Shown piece after piece: positions 38,150 through 46,069 of a DNA stretch of 64,000 nt. How positions within the stretch are numbered: the stretch's first letter is position 1; each line of letters opens with the position of its first letter. The stretch is from contig NZ_SCRP01000007.1 in NCBI RefSeq assembly GCF_004298475.1, positions 62,001-126,000 on the forward strand, read 5' to 3'. The translations under genes and the position numbers were made by a program. This DNA is from Paraburkholderia sp. (GTDB lineage: Bacteria; Pseudomonadota; Gammaproteobacteria; Burkholderiales; Burkholderiaceae). Under the pieces are notes generated by a model. That model saw only the letters and a list, made by a program, of their open reading frames with translations, did no database searches and was not told the origin of the DNA.

Positions 38150-39547
38150 TTAGTCGTCTGCTGCGCCCGGCTCGTCGTGGCCAGGGTGAGCGGTCGCGCG
38201 GTGCTCCTCTTGAGCGGCTTCGGCTTCGCCGTGCGCCACGTGTGCCGCGTGTACCTCCTGCGCCCCTTGTGTTATTTCCCCCTGTAACCGCAAAAACTCG
38301 TCGGCGATAGCTTGCGCCAGCTTCGCGCACGACAGCGGCGACGAGCCCTCCGCCTTGTTGTTCGTCGTGATCAGCACGCTCTGCCCTGCAAGCGCGTAGC
38401 GCGCGGCTAGTTCCGCGAGTGCGTCGCGCGTGTGCGGGTCTTCGTCGACGAGCTTGTCGAACGGTTCGTAACGCGCCTTCGCCTGTTCGTAGCGAAAGCC
38501 GCTGTGCAGGTTCCAGCGCACGATCAGCGGACCGGCGGGCGTTTCGCCGTCCATCAGCGCGAGCGCCGCGGCCTGACGCAGCGGGTCCGGCATGCGCGCG
38601 TGCAGCCCCACACAGTAACGCGCGCCTGCCGCGCGCAGCATGCGCACGAAGCGCGGCGTGAGCAGGCTCGCATCGCGGATCTCGACGGCGTAGCACGGGC
38701 CATCAGGCGTGGGCGGCAGCGGCGGCAGCGCCATCAGGAACGCGTGGAGGCGCTCGACGAACGCGGCTGGATCGGCGAGCAGCTGATCGGGCAGCGGCGG
38801 GAACTGGAATACGAGCGCGCCGGCCTTTGCGCCGAGCCCGGCCAGGCACGGCTCGACGAACTCGCTCGTTGCCAGTTGCGCGTTCAGGAAGCACGGGTTG
38901 GCCGCGACCGGTTCGCCGCGCTCGGCGCGCACGCTGGCGTCGGTGATCGAGGCGGGCGCTTTCACGATGAAGCGGAAGTGATCGGGCACCTGCTGCGCGT
39001 AGCGCAGGTACTCGGCGATGGAAAGCGGCGCGTAGAAGGACCGGTCGATGCTGACGGATCGCAGCAGCGGATGCACGGCGTAGGCCGTCAGCCCGTCGCG
39101 GGCCAGTTTGGCGTTGCTGTAGTCGTCGCCGTAGACAATGCCGCGCCAGCCCGGAAACGACCACGACGACGTGCCGAGGCGCACCTGCGGCGGCAATCCG
39201 GCGGCGAGGGCGAGCGTGGCTTCGTCGGCCACGACCGGGAGGACGCCGCGCGCGCGGCGCTTCGGGGCGGGCGGCGCGGCCGTGCGGGCTGCGCTCGCTG
39301 CGGGGAATCCTGCGAATTCGGCGAATTCAGCGGTGATGGGCGCGGGCTCAGGCTCGCGCTTCGCGCGCGGCGGCCGGGGCGCGGGCGTTTTCGGCGCCGG
39401 TTCAGGTGCCGGTTCAGGTGCGATGAAGCCGAACAGATCGGCTTGCGGCTCATCGGACGTGTTGGACGTGGCGGCCTCGGCGGCGCTATGCGCTTCGTCC
39501 GTCGTGTCGATAGTGGCTGCCGGGGCCGGGGCGTCTCGGTCGTTCAT
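38150..39547 (-). CDS. DUF72 (YecE-like) protein with low-complexity N-terminus
   Basis: 465 residues from the ATG at 39547. Residues about 1-120 are Ala/Pro/Glu-rich linker (repeated PEPAPEPAP). The DUF72 domain follows, a TIM-barrel-like fold, starting VRLGTSSWSFPGWRGIVYG and including DHFRFIVKAPASITD, ALVFQFPP and the C-terminal LITTNNKAEGSSPL. The biochemical role of DUF72 proteins is not known to me. The C-terminal tail is His/Ala/Glu-rich. It is convergent with msrA, whose terminator lies in the gap. Confidence 0.85.
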   Translation of the reverse strand: MNDRDAPAPAATIDTTDEAHSAAEAATSNTSDEPQADLFGFIAPEPAPEPAPKTPAPRPPRAKREPEPAPITAEFAEFAGFPAASAARTAAPPAPKRRARGVLPVVADEATLALAAGLPPQVRLGTSSWSFPGWRGIVYGDDYSNAKLARDGLTAYAVHPLLRSVSIDRSFYAPLSIAEYLRYAQQVPDHFRFIVKAPASITDASVRAERGEPVAANPCFLNAQLATSEFVEPCLAGLGAKAGALVFQFPPLPDQLLADPAAFVERLHAFLMALPPLPPTPDGPCYAVEIRDASLLTPRFVRMLRAAGARYCVGLHARMPDPLRQAAALALMDGETPAGPLIVRWNLHSGFRYEQAKARYEPFDKLVDEDPHTRDALAELAARYALAGQSVLITTNNKAEGSSPLSCAKLAQAIADEFLRLQGEITQGAQEVHAAHVAHGEAEAAQEEHRATAHPGHDEPGAADD

Positions 39548-39732
39548 GCGTGTGCGCCTCGAAGTTCTGCGCCCAGACGTCGGGCGTGTGCGCATGGTGC
39601 GGTCGTGTGCGCCCGGCGTCAACCGCCCGTGGTTTGCCGGATCGCGCAGCCGGTGAGATCACACCCATGCGGCGCGAGCGCATCGCGCGGAAGTTCTGCG
39701 CGGACCAACTGCGCGCGCCAATCGCGTTGTCT

Positions 39733-39784
39733 AACCAGGCGGCTCAACCAGGCGGCTCAACCAGGCGGTTCAACCAGGCAGGCC
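39733..39784 (-). repeat. 13-bp tandem repeats downstream of pdxH
   Basis: AACCAGGCGGCTC, the same again, AACCAGGCGGTTC, then a degenerate AACCAGGCAGGCC on the + strand. The array lies 40-90 nt beyond the pdxH stop, in a 277-nt gap that otherwise holds no gene I can support. Confidence 0.85.
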
Positions 39785-39824
39785 AGCCGCGCCGCAGCCC
39801 AGCCAGCCCGCCGCTACCGGGCGC

Positions 39825-40466
39825 TTACGGCGCGAGGCGCTCGATGCGCCACGCCGCGCCCTCGCTCTCGCGCGAATAACGGATACGGTCATGCAGCCGC
39901 GACGGGCGGCCCTGCCAGAATTCGACGGTATCCGGCACGAGCCGGAAGCCGCCCCAGTGCGGCGGGCGCGGCGGATTCTCGCCGAACTTCGCGGCGAACT
40001 CGCGCTCGCGCGCTTCAAGCTCCGCTCGGCTGCCGATCACGGCGCTCTGTTGCGACGCCCACGCGCCGATGCGCGAGCCAAGCGGCCGGGAGTGGAAATA
40101 CTCGTCGCTTTCGGCGTCGGTGGTCTTCTCGACCTTGCCGTCGATGCGCACCTGGCGCTCCAGCTCGATCCAGTAAAAGAGCAGGCACGCGTGCGGATTG
40201 GCGATGAGATCGTGGCCCTTGCGGCTTTCGTAGTTCGTGTAGAACACGAAGCCGCGTTCATCGACGCCCTTGATGAGCAGGATGCGCGCGCTCGGACGGC
40301 CTTCGGCGTCGACGGTCGCGACGGTCATCGTGTTGGGCTCGGGCAGTTTCGCGTCGAGCGCCTGGGCAAGCCAGGTCTGGAACTGGCGGATGGGATCGGG
40401 ATCGACATCGGCGGCATCGAGCGAGCCGAGCGAGTAGGTCTTGCGGAGGTCGGCGAGAGTCGTCAT
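39825..40466 (-). CDS. pdxH: Pyridoxamine/pyridoxine 5'-phosphate oxidase
   Basis: 213 residues, normal. An FMN enzyme that makes pyridoxal 5'-phosphate. Conserved segments are [35 protein letters not shown], the phosphate-site [16 protein letters not shown], and near the end [22 protein letters not shown], with the conserved basic residues of the PLP site. It is transcribed leftward, divergent from tcdA. Confidence 0.96.
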   Translation of the reverse strand: MTTLADLRKTYSLGSLDAADVDPDPIRQFQTWLAQALDAKLPEPNTMTVATVDAEGRPSARILLIKGVDERGFVFYTNYESRKGHDLIANPHACLLFYWIELERQVRIDGKVEKTTDAESDEYFHSRPLGSRIGAWASQQSAVIGSRAELEAREREFAAKFGENPPRPPHWGGFRLVPDTVEFWQGRPSRLHDRIRYSRESEGAAWRIERLAP

Positions 40467-40674
40467 GTTTTAGGCAGGCACTTCCGTGCGGACAAATAGG
40501 GCGAAGGACGCAACCTGCTGCGCGCGCCGCATGTCACACCGCAGCGGCGTCACATGCGAGGCGCGGGGCCCGGCGTGTGCCGGTGCTCAGCGAATCGCGT
40601 CCGATCAGGCAAAATACGGGTCTCGCCTGGACCGCGGCAGGTTGCGTGCGGTCCGCTTTTGAACTGCTACCGTC

Positions 40675-41538
40675 ATGTCCAGTACCCCGATTTCGCCGCA
40701 AACGGATCTTACCGCGCTCCCGGCGGCTGAAGAAGCCGACCGTGCCCGCCGCTTCGGCGGCGTCGCGCGGCTTTACGGCGCACCGGCGCTTGCCGCGTTC
40801 GAGCACGCGCACGTCGCCGTGATCGGCATCGGCGGGGTCGGGTCGTGGGTCGCCGAGGCGCTCGCGCGCAGCGCGATCGGTACGCTCACGCTGATCGACC
40901 TCGACAACGTCGCCGAAAGCAACACCAACCGCCAGATCCACGCACTCGACGGCAATTACGGCAAGCCGAAGGTCGAGGCCATGGCCGAGCGCATCAGGCT
41001 GATCGACCCGGACTGCGATGTGCGGCTCGTCGAGGATTTCGTCGAGCCGTCGAATTTCGATGCGGTACTCGGCGGCGGTTTCGACTACGTGATCGACGCA
41101 ATCGACAGCGTGCGCACGAAAACGGCGCTGATCGCATGGTGCGTGGAGCACCGGCAGCCGCTCATCACCGTGGGCGGCGCGGGCGGGCAGCTCGACCCGA
41201 CGCGCATCCGCATCGACGATCTCGCGCTGACGATCCAGGACCCGCTGCTCTCGAAGGTGCGCGGCCAGTTGCGCAAGCACCACGGCTTTCCGCGCGGGCC
41301 GAAGGCCAGGTTCAAGGTGAGCGCCGTGTATTCGGACGAGCCGCTCATCTATCCCGAAGCCGCCGTGTGCGACGTCGATCCCGAGGCCGAGCACGTCGTG
41401 ACGTCGCCGGGGCATCACGCGCCGGTCGGCCTGAACTGCGCGGGCTTTGGATCGAGCGTGTGCGTGACGGCGAGCTTCGGTTTCGCGGCGGCGGCGCACG
41501 TGTTGCGCACGATTGCGCACGCTGCGACGGCGCGCTGA
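40675..41538 (+). CDS. tcdA: tRNA threonylcarbamoyladenosine dehydratase (TcdA/CsdL)
   Basis: 287 residues. An E1-like ThiF-family enzyme that cyclises t6A37 to ct6A in tRNA with ATP. The nucleotide loop GIGGVGSW is at residues 51-58, followed by IDLDNVAESNTNRQ (adenylate-binding Asp and Arg) and DAIDSVRTKTAL. The C-terminal part carries VYSDEPLIYPEA and NCAGFGSSVCVTASFG. The stop codon lies in a 9-bp repeat that repeats TGA in frame three times. Confidence 0.93.
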   Translation: MSSTPISPQTDLTALPAAEEADRARRFGGVARLYGAPALAAFEHAHVAVIGIGGVGSWVAEALARSAIGTLTLIDLDNVAESNTNRQIHALDGNYGKPKVEAMAERIRLIDPDCDVRLVEDFVEPSNFDAVLGGGFDYVIDAIDSVRTKTALIAWCVEHRQPLITVGGAGGQLDPTRIRIDDLALTIQDPLLSKVRGQLRKHHGFPRGPKARFKVSAVYSDEPLIYPEAAVCDVDPEAEHVVTSPGHHAPVGLNCAGFGSSVCVTASFGFAAAAHVLRTIAHAATAR

Positions 41539-41561
41539 TCACTCTGATCACGCTGACGATC
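41535..41561 (+). repeat. 9-bp tandem repeat with three in-frame stops (tcdA end)
   Basis: CTGATCACT, CTGATCACG, CTGACGATC. As the unit is 9 bp the tcdA stop (41536-41538) recurs in frame at 41545-41547 and 41554-41556. Confidence 0.88.
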
Positions 41562-41583
41562 CACGCCGTTTCCTCGCGCGCAA

Positions 41584-41618
41584 AAAAACGCACGGCCCGT
41601 GCAAGGCCGTGCGTTTTT
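41584..41618. terminator. Bidirectional terminator between tcdA and the thioredoxin gene
   Basis: ACGCACGGCC (41588-41597) pairs with GGCCGTGCGT (41605-41614). An A run on the left and a T run on the right make it work in both directions between two convergent genes. Confidence 0.9.
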
Positions 41619-41671
41619 CGTTTTGACTGCGTGCGTTGTGCTGAAAGTCGCCGTGCGGGCGGTGCTTCAGA

Positions 41672-42520
41672 TCAATTGAGCACCGCGCTCAGCTTGCGGC
41701 GCCATTCGCTCACGAGCTGCGGCTGATGCGCCGCGAGATCGAACACCGAAAGCATCGTCTTGCGGCCGATGTCGTCGCGGAACGTGCGGTCGAGCTTCAC
41801 GATTTCCAGTAGCTGCTCGAGTGCGCCCGGAAATTTGTGTCGCGCGATCAGCGCGTTCGCGAGATCGAAGCGCGCCTCCAGATCCGCCGGATGCGCGGCC
41901 ACCTGGGCTTCGAGCGCGTCGGTGGGCGGCAGGTCGAGCGCGGCGTCGAGTGTGTCGAGGCGCGTCTTGATCGCGTTGAAGCGCGGATCGATGCCCTGCG
42001 TGATCTTCGGCGAAAGCAACTCGACTTCCGCGCGCGCGTCGTCGCCGCGATTGTCGGCGAGCAGCAGCTCGATCAGGTCCATGCGCGCTTCGTCGTGGCC
42101 CGGATCGTAGGCGAGCGCGGCTTGCAGCGCTTCGTAGGCTTCGTCGCGGCGGCCTTCTGCGAGCGCTTCCTGCGCCGCGCGGCGCTCGGCTTCGGCGGCG
42201 TCCGGAATCAGTCCGTCGATGAACTGGCGCAACTGGCCTTCGGGCAGCACGCCGATGAACTGATCGACGGGCCGTCCGTCGACGAAAGCGACAACGTGCG
42301 GAATGCTGCGCACCTGGAAGTGCGTGGCGAGTTCCTGGTTTTCGTCGACGTTCACTTTCGCAAGCTTCCATTTGCCCGCGTATTCGGCTTCGAGCTTTTC
42401 GAGCAGCGGCCCGAGCGTCTTGCACGGGCCGCACCATGGCGCCCAGAAGTCGATCAGCACCGGTGCGAGCGTCGATGCCTCGATCACGTCTTTTTCAAAA
42501 GTGGCCAGCGTGGTATCCAT
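41672..42520 (-). CDS. Thioredoxin-TPR protein (CnoX/YbbN family)
   Basis: 282 residues. An N-terminal thioredoxin domain (residues 1-105) with the redox motif WCGPC (Cys30, Cys33) is followed by a helical TPR-like region. E. coli CnoX is a redox-activated holdase that hands clients to GroEL and lacks the first Cys; here both are present, so real thiol-disulfide activity is possible. The conserved cis-Pro is in VRSIPHVVAF. It lies 151 nt after the pirin gene on the same strand. Confidence 0.9.
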   Translation of the reverse strand: MDTTLATFEKDVIEASTLAPVLIDFWAPWCGPCKTLGPLLEKLEAEYAGKWKLAKVNVDENQELATHFQVRSIPHVVAFVDGRPVDQFIGVLPEGQLRQFIDGLIPDAAEAERRAAQEALAEGRRDEAYEALQAALAYDPGHDEARMDLIELLLADNRGDDARAEVELLSPKITQGIDPRFNAIKTRLDTLDAALDLPPTDALEAQVAAHPADLEARFDLANALIARHKFPGALEQLLEIVKLDRTFRDDIGRKTMLSVFDLAAHQPQLVSEWRRKLSAVLN

Positions 42521-42671
42521 TGCGTCCTCGTCGGGTTCAATCTGTCTCGCCTTCAGTTGGAGACGAAACGTTCGAGTTCAATCGGCACCCTGCACCCTGT
42601 ACTCTGCTCCCGGCATCCGGCGCGCGCATGCGCGCCGTTCGTCCGGTGATTGTCCGGCGCTTATGCGCCAT

Positions 42672-43553
42672 TCACCGCGGCTTCTTTTCCGGCAGCGGAA
42701 TCCATTCGGTTTCGCCGGGAACCTGTCCCATTTCCTGGCGCGTCCAGGCGGCCTTCGCGGCTTCGATCTTCTCGCGCGAACTGGCCACGAAGTTCCATTC
42801 GATGAAGCGCTCGCCCTCCAGCCTTTCGCCGCCGAGCAGCATCACGCGCGCCCCGTTCGTGCTCGCGAGCGTGACGGTCTCGTCCGGTTCGAGCACGGCC
42901 ATCGTCGTGGCTTCGAGCGGTACGCCGTCGATCGACAGATCGCCCTCGACGAGATACACGCCGCGCTCCTCGTGCTCGGGTTCGAGCGCGATGGCGCCGC
43001 CCGGCGCGAAGCTGGCGGCGACGTAGAGCGTGCCCGAAAAGGTTTCGACAGGCGAAGTCTCGCCGAACGCCGTGCCCGCGATCACGCGCAGCGTGACGCC
43101 GTTGCGCCGGAGTTCGGGCAGCGTGGCCGCGGCGTGATGGAAGAACGACGGATCGGTGTCTTCGTGATCCAGCGGCAGCGCCACCCACGTCTGGATGCCG
43201 TGGATGGTCGAGCCCGTCGCGCGATCTTCCTGCGGCGTGCGCTCCGAGTGAACGATGCCGCGCCCGGCGGTCATCCAGTTCACATCGCCGGGGACGATCT
43301 TCTGCTGCGAGCCGATGCTGTCGCGATGCATGAACGTGCCGTCGAAGAGATAGGTGACGGTGGCGAGGCCGATGTGCGGGTGCGGCCGCACGTCGACGCC
43401 CGAACCCGCTTCGAGCGTGGCCGGGCCCATGTGATCGAAGAAGATGAACGGCCCGACGAGGCGCGCAGCAAGTGCGGGGAGCACGCGTCGGACGAGCAGG
43501 TTGCCGATGTCGCGCGTGTGAGGCTTGAGGACCACTTTGATCGATGAGGACAT
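42672..43553 (-). CDS. Pirin family protein
   Basis: 293 residues from the ATG at 43553, with AGGAAG 5 nt upstream. A bicupin; the N-terminal metal site is complete (His58 and His60 in RPHPHIGLATVTYLFDG, His102 and Glu104 in VHSERTP). Bacterial pirins include quercetin 2,3-dioxygenases and proteins of unknown role; the substrate cannot be given here. A remnant of a transporter gene starts 187 nt away on the other strand. Confidence 0.92.
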   Translation of the reverse strand: MSSSIKVVLKPHTRDIGNLLVRRVLPALAARLVGPFIFFDHMGPATLEAGSGVDVRPHPHIGLATVTYLFDGTFMHRDSIGSQQKIVPGDVNWMTAGRGIVHSERTPQEDRATGSTIHGIQTWVALPLDHEDTDPSFFHHAAATLPELRRNGVTLRVIAGTAFGETSPVETFSGTLYVAASFAPGGAIALEPEHEERGVYLVEGDLSIDGVPLEATTMAVLEPDETVTLASTNGARVMLLGGERLEGERFIEWNFVASSREKIEAAKAAWTRQEMGQVPGETEWIPLPEKKPR

Positions 43554-43739
43554 GAAAGCTTCCTTGACGGTCGGATAGCACGGAAAGCGGGAGACGGCGG
43601 CAGGCGCGGCTTGCGCGCGCGGCCATGCGGGCGAGTCCACATTCTAGCGCCCGTCCATACAGGCTGCTGCGGGGGTGCTGCGGAGGTGCGCCGCTCCCGG
43701 TACACTCGCTAATCCGGCTGGAATGACCTGGAGCGTGCG

Positions 43740-43867
43740 ATGTCGCCAAAGGATCTGTTGCTTGCGCTGGTGGTGGTGCTGGCGTGGGGCGTGAATTTCG
43801 TGGTGATCAAGGTGGGGCTGCACGGCGTGCCGCCGATCGGCAGCGCTTTGCCGCCCTTGTGTCTTAA
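43740..43867 (+). pseudogene. EamA-type (DMT) transporter remnant, middle deleted
   Basis: The first 32 codons from the ATG at 43740 read MSPKDLLLALVVVLAWG... to GVPP, the first membrane helix of an EamA/RhaT-family drug-metabolite transporter (normally ~290-300 residues). The family sequence stops near 43835. In the next frame the DNA reads RQRFAALVS and ends in TAA (43865-43867), overlapping the amiC stop on the other strand, which looks like the original C-terminus. About 250 codons are therefore missing, with loss of frame; the actual frame runs on to a TGA at 43914-43916 inside amiC. No functional product is expected. Confidence 0.7.
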
Positions 43868-45474
43868 GTCATGCGGTTCTTCGCGAGCGGCGGATTCGCC
43901 GCGAAATAGCGCTTGATGCCCTTGAGAATCGCGTTCGCCATCTTGTCGCGATAGGCGTCGTCGTTGAGCTTCGTCTCTTCCTCCGGGTTGCTGATGAACG
44001 CGGTCTCGACGAGGATCGACGGAATGTCGGGCGCCTTGAGCACCGCGAAGCCCGCCTGCTCGACCGAGCCCTTGTGCAGCTTGTTGATGTCGCCGATCTC
44101 GTTGAGCACGAAGCTGCCGTAGCGCATCGAATCGCGGATCTGCGCCGTGGTCGACATGTCGAAGAGCGCGCGGTTCACGGCGGCGTCGGCGGTCTGCACG
44201 TTGATGCCGCCAATCTGGTCCGACGAGTTTTCCTTGTTCGCCATCCAGCGCGCCGCGGCGCTCGACGCCCCGTGCTCGGACAGCGCGAACACCGACGAGC
44301 CGCGCGCGGCCGGCGTCGTGAACGCGTCTGCGTGAATCGACACGAAAAGGTCCGCGCCCACGCGCCGCGCTTTCTGCACGCGCACGTTCAAAGGCACGAA
44401 GAAGTCGGCGTCGCGCGTCATCATCGAGCGCATGTTGGGCTGCGCGTCGATCTTCGCGCGCAGCCGCTTCGCGATGTCGAGCGCCACATGTTTTTCGTAG
44501 GTGCCCGCGCTGCCGATCGCGCCCGGGTCTTCGCCGCCGTGGCCGGGGTCGATCGTCACGGTCAACAGACGCACCGTGCCGCCCTTGCCCGACTTCGGCG
44601 CGACGAAGCCGTAGTTGTCGTCGCCGCTCTCTGCGCCGTCCTGGGCGAGCGCGGGCGCCGAGGGTGAGGCGGGTGCTGCGGGTGATTTCAGCGCGGACTT
44701 CGGTGTGAACTTCGGTGCGAACTTCGGCGTGCGTTGTGCGACGACCGGCGGCGCGGACGGTGCAGGACGCACCGCGCGCGCGCGCGGCGCAGCGGGCGAG
44801 GGACTTGCGCCGTCGTTTTGCGCGTAACGCTCGAAGAAGGCGTCGCTGTTATCGGCGGATGGCCCGGTTGGCGCGGCCGAGGGGCCCGCGAGCGTCGAAG
44901 GCGGCACGTCGTGCGGCATCGTCTCGCCCGCGTCGAGCTGTTCCTGCTTCTTCTCGGTCTGCGCGAGCAGTTCCATCAGCGGATCGGGCGCGACGGCGGG
45001 GTACAGGTCGAACACGAGCCGGTAGCGGTATGTGCCGACCGGCTGCAGCGTGAACACCTGCGGCTTCACCGAGCCCTTGAGATCGAACACCATGCGCACG
45101 ACGTGCGGCTGATACTGGCCGACGCGCACGGACTGGATCTGCGGATCGTTCGGCGCGATCTTCGAGACGAGATTCTTCAGGGCGTCGTCGAGGTCGAGAC
45201 CGTTGAGGTCCACGACGAGACGGTCCGGGCCGCGCAGCGTCTGCTGCGTGGTCTGGAGCGGCTGATCCGATTCGATCGTGACGCGCGTGTAATCGCGCGC
45301 GGGCCACACGCGCACGCCGACCACCGAGGTCGCGAAGGCGAGGCGCGGCGCTGCAAGGCCCAGCACCAGCGTGGACGCGCCCGCCTTCAGGATCTGCCTG
45401 CGCCGCCAGTTGTGCGTGGCGGTGGCGGCCGATTCGATCGTGCGGAACGGTTTGATTAACAACTTTCTAGACAT
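43864..45474 (-). CDS. amiC: N-acetylmuramoyl-L-alanine amidase, AmiC type, Tat-exported
   Basis: 536 residues from the ATG at 45474. A twin-arginine signal is visible (NWRRRQILKAGASTLVLGLA, residues ~22-41). An AMIN domain follows (~50-150: GVRVWPARDYTRVTIESD), then a linker rich in Pro/Ala/Ser with a 4-residue repeat (KFAPKFTPK), and the Amidase_3 catalytic domain (~300-530: DPGHGGEDPGAIGSAGTYEK, SIHADAF, VLKAPDIPSILVETAFISN) with its zinc His and Glu residues. It cuts septal peptidoglycan for daughter-cell separation. The start lies 19 nt inside tsaE, so the two are coupled. Confidence 0.93.
   Translation of the reverse strand: MSRKLLIKPFRTIESAATATHNWRRRQILKAGASTLVLGLAAPRLAFATSVVGVRVWPARDYTRVTIESDQPLQTTQQTLRGPDRLVVDLNGLDLDDALKNLVSKIAPNDPQIQSVRVGQYQPHVVRMVFDLKGSVKPQVFTLQPVGTYRYRLVFDLYPAVAPDPLMELLAQTEKKQEQLDAGETMPHDVPPSTLAGPSAAPTGPSADNSDAFFERYAQNDGASPSPAAPRARAVRPAPSAPPVVAQRTPKFAPKFTPKSALKSPAAPASPSAPALAQDGAESGDDNYGFVAPKSGKGGTVRLLTVTIDPGHGGEDPGAIGSAGTYEKHVALDIAKRLRAKIDAQPNMRSMMTRDADFFVPLNVRVQKARRVGADLFVSIHADAFTTPAARGSSVFALSEHGASSAAARWMANKENSSDQIGGINVQTADAAVNRALFDMSTTAQIRDSMRYGSFVLNEIGDINKLHKGSVEQAGFAVLKAPDIPSILVETAFISNPEEETKLNDDAYRDKMANAILKGIKRYFAANPPLAKNRMT
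44693..44728 (-). repeat. Three 12-bp repeats in the amiC linker
   Basis: GCGGACTTCGGT, GTGAACTTCGGT, GCGAACTTCGGC on the + strand, coding Lys-Phe-x-Pro-type units in the linker between the AMIN and amidase domains. Confidence 0.85.
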
Positions 45475-46052
45475 GCCTTTCCCGATGCGCTGTATGCCCA
45501 GGCGGTGAGCACGCGGCCCTCGCCGTAGTTTCCGGGTTCGAGCGAGAACACGAGGTCCGGTACGCCGAGCAGGCCACCCGCGCGTTGCGGCCATTCGACG
45601 AGACACACCGCGCCGGCCGCGAAATACTCGCGAAAGCCGGCGTCGGCCCATTCGGCCGGATCGCTGAACCGGTACAGATCGAAGTGATAAAGCTGAAGTT
45701 CGCCGTTCGCCGTCTCCACCGTGTAGGGTTCGACGAGCGTATAGGTGGGGCTGCGCACGCGTCCTGCGTGGCCGAGTGCGCGCAGCGTTGCGCGCACGAG
45801 CGAAGTCTTGCCCGCGCCAAGCTCGCCCATCAATTGCACATGCAGGCCGTCGAAGCGTGGTGTTTGCGGGTTCTGCGCGGCTTGCGCCGTTTGTGCCGTT
45901 TGTGAGCGGCGCATTTCGAGCGCATGGGCAAAGCGTGCGCCGAACGCATCGGTGGCGGCTTCGTTTGCGAGGTCGAAGCGGCGCTCGAGCAGGATGGCAG
46001 CGAACGGTTGCTGTGCGTGTTCGAAACCGGACGTGACGGACGTAAGGGACAT
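45456..46052 (-). CDS. tsaE: tRNA t6A37 biosynthesis ATPase TsaE
   Basis: 198 residues, a little longer than usual owing to an insertion rich in Gln/Thr/Ala (about residues 48-66: QTAQTAQAAQNPQ). Walker A is GELGAGKTSLVR. SPTYTLVEPY and HFDLYRFSDPAEWADAGFREYF are family-specific. TsaE supports TsaB and TsaD in making threonylcarbamoyladenosine in tRNA. It is translated ahead of amiC, as in E. coli, and its start is 17 nt from that of queG on the other strand, a very short divergent gap. Confidence 0.94.
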   Translation of the reverse strand: MSLTSVTSGFEHAQQPFAAILLERRFDLANEAATDAFGARFAHALEMRRSQTAQTAQAAQNPQTPRFDGLHVQLMGELGAGKTSLVRATLRALGHAGRVRSPTYTLVEPYTVETANGELQLYHFDLYRFSDPAEWADAGFREYFAAGAVCLVEWPQRAGGLLGVPDLVFSLEPGNYGEGRVLTAWAYSASGKACLESC

Positions 46053-46069
46053 TCTCGTAAAATGACGTG

